DNA from: Drechslerella dactyloides
Lineage: Eukaryota > Ascomycota > Orbiliomycetes > Orbiliales > Orbiliaceae
DNA length: 64,000 bases
NCBI GenBank assembly: GCA_020064725.1
Contig: JAGTWJ010000013.1
Location: forward strand, 310,001 to 374,000
Direction: 5' to 3'
The first letter of the stretch is position 1, and the number at the start of each line of letters is the position of its first letter. The notes beneath the pieces are model-generated. The model made no database searches. It was given only the letters and a program-made list of their open reading frames with translations, and was not told the origin of the DNA. Below are positions 50,381 to 61,869 of the stretch, piece by piece. Position numbers and translations under genes: made by a program.

Positions 50381-53300
50381 TATGATTTTAGAAATATACT
50401 AAAAATATTACCTATTATTAATATTTATATAATTATATCTTGTAAAAAGATAATTATTATATAACTTATTTATAGCTAATTTTAACAGAGTTAAATTTAT
50501 AATCAATATTAGAAAATTCTATCTATAAATTAGTAAAATTTCCATATTTTAACTATTATCCTAATAATTTAATTAAAAGTTTTCTACCCAATATCTTAGA
50601 CTATTTTTTTTCTAATAATAGTCTTAATAGTAATAATAACTTTCCTCTACCTAAAAATAATAATAAAAAAATAAATTTAAATTTAAATATATTACCACCT
50701 TCTTAACTTTTTTAAAATCTATATATAGTATAGCTTCTATTTCTATACTATCTATAACCTTACTAATCCTTTATTTATAAACTATTCCTTAGCTATTTAT
50801 TATTTATTTTACTCTACCAACTAATATAGCAGCATTATTTATCAAAGGCTTTTAAAATAATCTCATTATTTTGCACACAGACTAATATCAACCTAGTCTA
50901 TTACATATCTAGGCCAATTGTTTAATTAAAGGTACCCAGTCTCCTACTATTAGTCTTATAAAAACCTAATTAATCCAATTATTTTCCAAACTACCCATAT
51001 ATATAATCCAAAATTTAGTCCAATATCCCACCTTCTTCCAAATCATATACATATAGATGATACATTATAGCCAATAAATCCATATACCTTGGAAAATGAA
51101 ACAAAGTTCAACTAGCTTCCAAATCCCTTTCTAACTTCAACTACTTCTTCATAATTCTAAATAATTTATCTAAAAAATAATTAAAAAAATCCCACTATAA
51201 TTAAATTAAATCTATAAATATAAATATTTATTTTTAATAACTATACTAATACTCTTAAAGTATAAAATCTAAAGATTAAATCTAAAAGTCCTAATATTAA
51301 GATAGAAACTCTAAATCCTAATTCTATTAAACTTAGATATTAATTCAGCCTAGTACATAATTATTAATATATAATTTATAATAAATAAAAGTATAATCTT
51401 ACTAATAATAAATTTTCCCTAATTAGTAGTACCTCTATCTATACTAAAGATAAATTTACTGTTTATTTATAATTGAATATTTAATTAGTATCTTATAAAA
51501 TATTAAAAAAACCAAACAATAGAAATATAAAAAATTAATCTTATTTAGTAAAAATATTATAATATTATTACTACTATATAATAATAAATTTAATATTTGA
51601 AATTACAAAAAATGATTTTGACTAAAAAAATATATGGTTAGATAATGAAATATAAAGGTGTCAAATTTAAATACTCTAGGATCTTTAAACTAGGATACTG
51701 TAGTCCAGTATTACAAAAATATATATAATAAAAATAAATATTAATTAAAATATCCAAAATATAATAAATCAATATTATCTAAATAAACAGAAGAATCATC
51801 AACATATAGATATAATAAATCTGGTACTTAAAAGTTCAAAAGCAGACTTAGAACTAACAGATATAAATAATAAACTTAATAACCAAAATCAGAAGCATTA
51901 ACACCAACTATTAAAGATATATATAAAAAATATAAATAAAAAATAATTAAATAGTACACATTATAAAAAAGGATCTCAAGATCTAGGTTAACAAGAAAAT
52001 AAAAGTAAAAGATACTAGATTAAAATTATTGATAGTAAAAATAAGGAGTACTATGATAATAACAAAGATAATAATGGAGGTTCTGATCCTCTATCTATAG
52101 ATAAAAATTATAAAAAAGATAAAAATGATAATAACATCAAATATAATACTGAAGTTAATAAAAATAATAATAAATCTAATACCAGTAATACCCCAATTCC
52201 CATTAGACATTAAATCACTATTATAATTAAAAGATGCTCTAACCTTTATAAATACATAGATTTATAGTTTATAAATATTATTATACTAAAATTAATATAT
52301 TATATAAACATTACTATATTTAAAATAGCATATTACATAAATATTATTACATTAAAAATAAATATTATATAATTAAAACTATATTAAATAAAGAAGTTTA
52401 AATAAAACTAAAAGATTATATATATATTGTAAACCTAAGATCCCAATATATAATTAATTAATATCCAAATATTAAGTTGTGGTGTTATATTTTGATAATA
52501 CAGGGTATATAGATAGATTATTTTATTATAAAATAATAATATTATAACTACTATATAAATTATATAGGTATCATAATATCTTAATATTTTAATAAAATCC
52601 AATATTTTTATAATAAATAATATATATACAGATATTATTTAGTTATAATAATACTAAAACATTAATTAACATATTTAGTATTTAGATATAAATTCCCTTC
52701 TTCTATATAATTATAATAATCCTTTTTCTTTCACTCTATATATTACTTTTTATATTATATATATATTATCCAATACTTTTTATATATATATATGATATAG
52801 CTAATCTAATACTATTATAAATCCTTTAGCTATTAAGTCTAAATAGTTAATTATTTTATTGTTGTTTGTTTTAGCTACTAGGGTAAGGTATTTACTTATA
52901 TTATATCTGTTATTTTATATGTTTTTTTAATTATAATCTTATCTAAGCTGTTGGTATAAAAAATAAAAATAAAATCTATTACTATAAATATATACTATAA
53001 TCTATATAATATTTGTTTAATAAAATCAATATAAGTAAGATATAATCTTATTTGGGTTTGGAATAATTTCAAGAAAATTGACTTCCTCACTACCTCAATT
53101 ATTAAAATATTTTTTAAAATATTGTTTTATACCTATTATAAATATATTAATTAATTCAACCTAGATAAAAATATTGTCCTGAATGCTACTATTACTAAAC
53201 TTAATATCAAAAAAAAGATCTTTAATCTAATAATTATAAAAAAATATTTAATTTTATCATAAATTATTCTACACTATAAAATATCAGGTTTTCTATCCTA

Positions 53301-56300
53301 GTATTTAACCCATTAGAAAGATAAGATTTTAGAAAAAGAAGCAAACTCTATTTTCTTTTTAACTAATTTACCACATGATCAGTACTAAATCATAATATAC
53401 TAACTATAAAAAAAACTACAATCTATTATGAATAGATGTATTTAAATATCTAACTCTACTAGACCATATATAATCTCACAGAAAAATACTAAGACAATAT
53501 CTGTTATTTTATTTTAAAAATATAAAAAAAAATTAAAATACTATATTTCAGAATATATATATAAAAATTAAAATAATTTAATTAGAATTAAATTAAATTA
53601 TATATTATAAAAAACTAAACCAAATTAAACTAATTTTTAAAAAAAATTATTAAAATTAAACTACTTAAAATTATTTAAATTTTTTTAAAATAATTATTTT
53701 TATAAACTAAATTAAACCAAACTATTCTTTAATAAACCAAAAACTAAATTATTAAACTAAAAAACTTAACAACCCAAATTATTTTCAATTTATTAAAAAA
53801 TTTAAATAATATACTATATTGGTTTAATTTTATAATTAATTAGACCATTTATATAACCTCTAAGTTTTATAAATATATTTTATTAGTATTATATCTTACT
53901 TATATAAGATAAACAAACTCTAAACATTTTTAATTTTCTATCTTACAATCTAGCTATTTAAGTAAAATAAACAAAAAAAAATATATAAAAATTTTTTACC
54001 ATTTTAATAAAAATTAAAGCTAAAGTATTTAATAATATCTTATTAAACCAACCTAAAAGCGGTTAATCAGTTTACTGCTCAAATAATATTTTATAATTAA
54101 AATAAAAACTCAACATATTAACTAAAATATTTATAATAAAAATTTTTAAAAATATTTATATAATTATAATTCTATTACTAGTATTTTTAATAAAGACTAT
54201 TCCTATTTCAATTAACAACATATATCTCTATAAACTATATTACTTAATAATATAATCAATCAATATAAATACATTTCTTAATTTCTTATTTAAAATATTA
54301 CTTTTTTAGATAAATAGCTTAATTAGTATATTATTAAAAAATACAAAAACCCTAGTTATAAACTATCTATCAACAACATAATATTATATTAAATATAAAA
54401 TAAATATGGGATATTCTAAATTAAAAATACCATAATGAAATATATAATATATTTTACTAACAAATAAGCTATACCAGTATACAAACTAAACCACCAACCA
54501 CAACCAATAAACTTAATAATATGAACATTTACCAATAATATAAGTCTCAGTAAGTTCATTAATAAGGCTTATGTTTGGATTCTTAATCAAGTTTTAGCTA
54601 ATAATATACCCTTTAATAATATAAATAGGAATATAAAATAATATATGAGTATTTGATAATCTTATTAATAATAATGCTAATGGTTATGCCCACCCTAATA
54701 CTATAGGTACTATATCACCAAAACAAGGCTTCCCCTTTATCTTATTATTTAACAATATTCTTTATTTATTAATATGTTAGATAATACTGATATTTAAATT
54801 CAGTTTAAAAATAATATCAGTTACTGTCCATATATATTCTTTATATTTTTATTTCTTTTTTGTTATTTTTTATTTCTTTTTTATTATTTTTTATTTCCTT
54901 TTCTTTTTTCTTTTCCTTTTCCTTTTTTTTTTCTTTAATATTTAGTATAATATACAAACTTTATATAAAAGATTTTATTTATAATTTTGTATTAGTAGTC
55001 TAGTCAAATTATTTTTATACAATTTATATCTAAAGAATAATATCCCAGAATACAGTACAAAATATATAAATCAAGATTTAAAATAAAATTATATAAGTTA
55101 TAAATTAACCTAAAAATGATAAATATTAGGAGTAAAAGAACAAGATATAGTAATTTTTCTAATATTAATTAATAATAATATTTAGATTTTTAATGTTAAT
55201 GTTATTCTATTTATAATAATTTATCAAAAGAATTTTGTAAAAAAAGAGAAATAAAAAACAGTTTTATAAACTATAATAATCAAGATTATTTTATATAGTT
55301 ATTAGAATATTTTTAAACTCATTTTTTAGAGTTATTATCTTATTATAAAATAATAGTAAAAAATAAAATTATAAAAACAATATTAATATTTATTTCTTAT
55401 TTATATTTTTATTTTCTCCTTATTTACCCTTATGCTTCTGGCTATTAATTTTAAATTTTATATAATAATTAAAATTTAATAAAGTTATAGAAATAATAAT
55501 ATAATATATTTAAGAAACCCTATAATTAATCTTAAGGTTCATTACCTTACTTATATTTTATTTTTATATAAATTTGTTTGTATTGGTACAAAACAACTAC
55601 CCTACATCAAACCTTATAATACCTTTCTACCTACTATTACAATATTATTTAGTTAACTTAAATATCAATATATAGGGTTTATAAATTTTATTTAATAAAT
55701 CAGACCCTCAACACTTATATTTTCTTTTATTAATGGTCCTAAACAATATATATATTATTAGATTTAGTATTTACAATATAAAGAATTATATTTATTAAAC
55801 TAAACATAGAGACATTTTTATTATTAACCTTAATATTAGTAATATCTTTCTAGATTCTCTACCTAATAAATTTTCTTAGATAAAATACAATAACAATATT
55901 ATTTAAACTAGAACTATAGTATTTTCTCTCTTAAAATAAGATTACTATAAATTTTTAAATTATAAAATCAGGATTATAATATCTAGATTAAGGTAGAATT
56001 ATAGTCTTAGATATTTAGAATTAAAATCATATTCTATATTTTTTAAATCATTTATCTTTCTTTTAAAAAAAAGTAATATTTTATTTTTTAATTTTAATAT
56101 AGAAAGAAACTAATTAATTATAAATCCTAAATCAAATAATCTTATTATTAAAGAATATAATACCTTTTAAATAATTTACCAATTATTTAATCTTTTTAAA
56201 TAAAATATAAATTATAAAATAAAATACTATTCCTATTTATTTAAAATTTTTATTAAAAGTATAAAAATAATTTTCAACAATATTAATAAAATTTTAATAA

Positions 56301-57700
56301 CTATTATAAATAATAAAATAAATATAAATATAAATATTTATATTAAACTATATAATAAACTCTTTTATTTCTTATTTAACTAACTTAATAAACTATGAGA
56401 TAAATTCTTTAATTTATACCTTTATCTTAAATTTATTAATTTAATAATTTGTGAACTAGGATTATTTTACCTACTTAAAATAGTATAATTATTTTTACTA
56501 GATATTATCCTCAAAAATAACTTCAAAATAAATATTCCTAATAAAAAATTACTATATTTTTTATAAAATATATCTTTAAATAAATAATATTTATAAAATA
56601 ATAATTATAAAAAATTAAATATTTTTAATAGGAATTTATTTTAAACTATAATATTAAACAAAATATTTCTATTAAAAATATATTTATTTATTAATTATTC
56701 TATTAGCTATTTTTATCTAGTAAAATTAAATATAAAGAATAAGTTATATAACCCAGTTTTATTAAATAATTATATATTATTATTAAAAATAAAGAAGATA
56801 ATTTACACAAAAATAATAATATATATAGTTATTATATTTATAATTAGTATCTAATTTATTTTAATTATTTTTTTAGTATCTATATTCTGGTTTTTTTCCT
56901 GAAGAATAAGTTATATATATAAAATAAATATTTAATTATAAATTAATAAAAATATTATTTAATATTTTATAATACTAAAAATATTAGTTTTTAATATTAT
57001 TTAAATATTAAAAATTCTATAATTATATTATAATTTTATAGTATTTTTAATAATTCAATTTATTTACTTTTTTTGATTATATTATAGTATTGATTATATA
57101 TAAACTTTTATTAAATAATAGATAGTGCCTTAAATCTGGTAAAGAATTATTTTAAAAAAGTAAAGGGTTATATTTTCATATTTTTTTATAATTATTCTAA
57201 TTCTAATACTTATTCCTAGTATTCTGTCCTAATATTATTATAAAATATAGTATAATTTATATAAAACTGCTCCATTAATTTCTATATAAAATTACTTTTA
57301 ATTAATATATTTTATTATAATATCAGATGTTTGCTTATAATTCTACTATACTTATTTATAATATATATATTTTATATAAAACTTATAACTATATTTTATA
57401 TAAATTTGTGTGTTTTATATAAAAGTAAAGTACCACTTGAAGCTATAGATTACTTGAAGTTAATATATATATATCATATTAATATATTGAGTATATCCCT
57501 TTTTCTTCTTTTCCCCCAGTAAGTGATGGTTTGTAGCTCTGTGGTTTATAGTGGGTTCATATTTATATGTTATTTAACTGTTAATATTTTTATTATTAAG
57601 ATAAATATTTGGATGTGGTCTAAACTTATTTTATAATTAATATAATATATAAAATTTGTTGTTATTGTATAAAATATTTTTATTTTAAGGATGTATTTAA
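50381..57700. other. Long AT-rich stretch, no gene called
   Basis: More than 7 kb of RIP-like DNA without a recognisable frame. A minus-strand translation at 52900-53100 faintly recalls a retroelement integrase (a YIDFI...YIFIVIDF spacing) but is too weak to call. A pyrimidine tract occupies about 54835-54945. Several C-rich, G-poor zones on the plus strand (50700-51170, 53360-53470) suggest one-sided mutation. The plus open frame at 57331-57522 is AT-driven. Confidence 0.45.
54835..54945 (+). repeat. Pyrimidine-rich simple repeat
   Basis: An irregular run of TTTATTTCTTTT and TTCCTTTTCC units on the plus strand, nearly pure T and C. Confidence 0.7.
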
Positions 57701-57989
57701 AAAAAAGAGGAGGTAGAGGTAGGAAAAAAAAAAGGGAAAGAAGAAACTATGTTTGTGCTTGTTAGGATAAGGAATATTATAAAATCCTGTTTTAGGATTT
57801 TAGAGTGTAGAGAGTTGAGGTTTATGAGTATCTGGTATATGTAGGGGAAGAATATATGGATGGTATTTATGGGTGAGAGATACTTAATTTTAAAAAAGCA
57901 GGGGTATTTTATATATAAGACTACCTGTACTTATATTCTTGGATAAATTAAAGCCTTAAAGGATAGTATATATTAAAAAGTTTATATAT

Positions 57990-58600
57990 ATTCTGTATAA
58001 ACTATTTAGTTATATTGGATAGATTTTAATAATTTATAGGGCATTTGTTTAGGATGTAGATAGCTATTTTTAGAGCTTCTGCCCAAAAAGCTTCTAAAAG
58101 GCCAGACTCTATTAATATAAAACTACCCATTTTTTTAATAAAGTAATTAACTTTTTCAGTTTTACTATTCTGAATATTAATATAAGGAATACTTGTTTTA
58201 AACTTTATTCTTTAGCTAAAATAGAAATCCTTTATATTAAAAAATATAAACTTTTATATATTATTTATCTTTAGTCTAAATATCTTTTAAATTAAATATT
58301 TTTTTTTTATAATAACTAGCTAAATTAGCTCATTTCTAAATTTAATTTTAGTAAAGTAGAATTTAATTTATTTATTATTTAAATAATTATCTATTAAAAT
58401 AAGAGTATGTTTTATTAGAAAGGTTATTAACTTATCAAGATTTTTTATCTTATATTTATTTTAAAAAGTAGCTATTTGTTATGGTTTTATTAAGTTTATA
58501 TAGAGTAATTCTAATAATTTAGATGCTTTTTAATAAACTAATATTCTATTTAATATTATTATTTACTTACTATATATATATAATTTATAAATGTAATTTA
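57990..58600 (-). pseudogene. Ty1/copia integrase relic
   Basis: On the minus strand, translated with stops, this follows the GAG-pre-integrase end and the rve integrase core of copia elements. KASKLLELLYINLIKP (about 58530-58480) stands for the S-x-P-L-E-L-x-x-x-D-L-x-G-P start, with the catalytic Asp now Asn. Then at 58190-58030 PYINIQNSKTEKVNYFIKK corresponds to PYTPEQNGVAERxNR, followed by MGSFILIESGLLEAFWAEAL and KIAIYILNKCP, a close match to the copia family. Changes from the expected residues are those caused by C-to-T/G-to-A. Sequence down to about 57700 may be the integrase C-terminus. No LTRs or reverse transcriptase of this element were found. Confidence 0.75.
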
Positions 58601-58959
58601 TTTTATTTAACAAAATATGATTTTCTATTCTTAAGAAATTTAAGATTTTTTTAATTATTTTAAAATAAAAATAGTTTAATCTATAATATTATGTCTTTAA
58701 TAATCTAGAAGATAATATTATTATAAAATAATAGCCCCAGATTTTATATAAACCTTGGTCTTACACAAATAATAGATCTATTTAGTACATTTTTCTATAG
58801 AATATTATAATACTATATAGATAAAACTCCTATATAAAAAAAATAACTACATAGATAAAAACTTTATAATATATAGGACTACACAAAGAATATATCTGTA
58901 TAAACTAAAAAATTCTACATAGTATATAAACCTACACAAAAAGTACTGCCACAGGGAAA

Positions 58960-59438
58960 TATTACCTCCATTATATTTCTCCCTGAGCAGGAGCCACCGC
59001 GAAGACTCATGGTCACGTGAGTGCTCAGTGCTCAGGTACCACTCTTGTCAGAGGAAGAGCGCCATTCCCAATAGGCCGAGGGTTGAGCACGCAGACACCT
59101 CCCACGCAGCATCCCCAAATTGGCGCACCACCAGCAGTTTACGACCAACATATATTCGAACAGGGGCAGACAAACAGTTGGCTGTCTGATCAGATTTATT
59201 AACTAAATTGATACAACTACTGTTAGATGTGTTGTCGGCCTTACGCTGTCCATCCGAAAAACCCGCAGGTCTGGACATCAAACCCGATTTGTGGATAGGA
59301 AAGCTTGAGGCTCCAACCTAGCTTAAAGGGTGATAAGAGCTAACAACTGGGCGGATGAACAATACTAGCGATATCAAGGGAGCACAAAGGAATGATATCA
59401 ATGATATTCATACAGATTATAATGATTACAAAAAACAC
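58960..59438. other. GC-normal island, unclassified
   Basis: About 480 bp of ordinary base composition with CpG retained, abruptly different from the AT-rich DNA to the left and cut on the right by a transposon. Two overlapping open frames (59017-59202 plus, 59048-59281 minus) have no recognisable domain. It contains an E-box palindrome TCACGTGA (59013-59020) and a TGTTAGATGTGTTGTCGG string at 59221 that could be an LTR start. It may be unique-copy DNA that escaped RIP, or a recent solo LTR. Confidence 0.5.
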
Positions 59439-59440
59439 TA

Positions 59441-61333
59441 ACGTATTCCACAAGCAAGCGAACATCCCAAGTGAGTGAACACCCTACCAAGCAACCTCAC
59501 CCCCTTTTCTCTTTTACCATTATCTATATCTATAACTACTATAATAACAGCCTCTACAACTAAATTCTAAATAATCTTAGCTATTAAAGCTCTAGAAAAA
59601 AACAAAAAATTAAATACTACAATAATAATTAAATTATATAATATTTCTTAAACAACTTTTGTCCATTAGTATAATAGACACCTTTTATAGAACAATAATA
59701 TACTAAAATTATAGAATTTTATATAATTAAAAGAGAACATTATTATCCAGTATATACTTAAACTATATACACAATCTTTTCATCCTAGATTAGGTAGTAT
59801 GGAAGATATGGCTAATTAGCTGTTATTGACGTATGCTAGTAATAACTTATATTATATTGGCAAAAACTGGGTAGTAAACTTTGTAAAACACTATCCAGAA
59901 CTTTAAATATATCTATCTAGAAAATATGACTACCAGCAGACTAAATATAAAAATTATAAACTTATTAGTAATTAGTTACAGCTTGTATAAGCTATAAAGG
60001 CCAAGTATGGTATTATAAATAACAATATATATAATTTCAATAAGACAAACTTTATAATAGGTATAATCTTCTCCACTATAATTATTATAGGTGCCAAAAT
60101 CTATAATAAAGCAAAGCTGGTACAGCCTAAAAACTATAAATAGACAACAGTTATTTAAAGAATATATATAAGAAATTAGATAGTACTACTATTTATTATC
60201 TTAGCTAGTAAATACCATCTAACTAGTTAGTATACAAAAACCAGTTTACCAAAGGACTGGGTTATTACACTCTCTGATAATAGCTGGACAACAAATAAGC
60301 TTACTATGGAGTAGATAAAGCACTTTAACTAATTTACAGTACAGTACTACATTTTAGACTACTAGTTATTAGTTTTAGATAGCTATAAAAGTCATTATTT
60401 AGTTGCCTTCAAGCTTTACTACCAAAAATACAAGATTATTATAGTCTATATACCACCACATTTTTTATATCTTCTTTAGCTATTAGATATTAGATGCTTT
60501 AAACTATTAAAACAGGCATATAGTTACTAGATAGAAAACTTAGTACACACAAATATCAATTATATCAACAAGTTGAAATTCCTTTCTGGATTCTATAAGA
60601 CATTTACTACTACAATAACACCTAAGAATATATACAGCAGTTTTGCTGAAGCTAGGATTATACCTTACAATCCTAATAGGATTTTTTCAAAACTAGATAT
60701 CCAGTTATTAGTATCTATCCTAGTAAATTTACACCCTAGTACTACACATATAGTAGCTATCTGGATAATAAAAATACTAATAAACCCTTCAGAAACTAGC
60801 TTACAATCAAAGCTTATTAAAAACTAAATTATCCAGTATTTAAATAGTTCTCCAACATCATTACTAGCTATTATAGACCAGTTTACTAAAAGAATACAAA
60901 CAATAATATATCAACTAACACTTATACAGACAGAAAATATAATACTATACTCTACAAACCAGACATTATCTAAGCACCAGTAGATAAAAAAACAGTATAT
61001 ACAATAGGAAGGCACACTTATCATATACCAAACTAATAAAATCCTAGATGGTGATATTATAAATAGATAAAATAAGTAAATAAAACATCCAAACTACCAG
61101 AGTAACCCCCAACTAAAAGCTACTTTTGGGAAGATACTACACTATAGCCACTATGATAAACCCAGCCATAATATCCAAATCTGTTAAAAAGCATCTTAAG
61201 GATTAAGACTAGCACAGCATAGATTTTCCGCGCTATTCTAGCAGTGGTGTGGTAGTGAAGGTGATGTTTTTATTAAGGTGGGGTGGGGAGGGTGTTCGCT
61301 TGCTTGGGGTGTTCGCTCGCTTGTGGAATACGT
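59441..61333 (+). mobile_element. Fot1/pogo-type transposon, RIP-dead ('GAACA' subfamily)
   Basis: A complete element of 1,893 bp between TA at 59439-59440 and 61334-61335, inserted in the GC-normal island's right edge. Ends read inward ACGTATTCCACAAGCAAGCG and ACGTATTCCACAAGCGAGCG. The transposase relic is on the plus strand from about 59545 to 61205. It is the least decayed of the dead copies: long stretches align with the open transposase (for example WVITLSDNSWTTNKL and FSKLDIQLL), and the frame 60573-60827 is still open. It keeps the KNWVVNFVKHYPEL segment that is absent from the open copy. Confidence 0.93.
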
Positions 61334-61335
61334 TA

Positions 61336-61590
61336 TAATTAAGTAAAGAAAAGAAACAAATAATAAAAATACTACTACTTGCTTGTTTGATATTTAAATT
61401 GTAGTATGGATATGATTGGTTTAGGATTTGATCTAGAAGGCCCTATAAGAAAATATAAGAAGAAAAATAGATATATAATTAAGCTTTGAGATATTGGGAA
61501 TGTTCTCTAACTCCATACTTAGTATAAAAAATATAAATGCTAGTGTTGTTTTTTCTAACTATTCTAATTTATTAGTTTATTTTGTAAGTA
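61336..61590. other. Spacer, no gene called
   Basis: Moderately AT-rich DNA of mixed composition between the transposon and the TPR relic. No recognisable feature. Confidence 0.4.
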
Positions 61591-61599
61591 TTGTAGTTT

Positions 61600-61858
61600 T
61601 TTGGTTATATGAAGTGTTTTTGGGTGGTCTTCACCTAAGGTCTTCTTATTGCCAGTGAATGTTTGTTTGTATCACTGCATGGCCTCATCATATTTGCCTT
61701 GCCTGAAGAAGATTAATGCAATATTATAGACTATAGCAAGTGTATCCATATGGTCTTCGCCCAAGGCCTTCTCATTGCCAACAAGTGCTCGCTTGTACCG
61801 CTGCATGGCCTCATCATATTTACCTTGGTTGGAGAAGACTGATACAATAGCACAAATA
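61600..61858 (-). pseudogene. TPR (kinesin-light-chain-like) repeat fragment
   Basis: The minus-strand translation shows two tandem tetratricopeptide repeats of about 42 residues. Each has the core QGKYDEAMQRYKRAL...GEDHxDTL, as in kinesin-light-chain-type TPRs found at the C-terminus of many fungal NB-ARC/NLR proteins. The first copy is intact and the second has a TGA for Arg (MQ*YKQ). Sequence on both sides lost similarity, so only a fragment remains. Composition here is near normal, much less RIP-affected than its surroundings. The parent gene cannot be identified, but a STAND/NLR gene is the usual context. Confidence 0.8.
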
Positions 61859-61869
61859 TAATCAAATAA

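Noticed and set aside
52900..53400. Possible retroelement integrase on the minus strand
   Set aside because: Only a loose spacing of hydrophobic residues around one Asp was seen; the catalytic triad and flanking motifs could not be found.
59017..59281. Two overlapping small frames in the GC-normal island
   Set aside because: They lie on opposite strands of the same short segment, have no recognisable domain and neither can be preferred.
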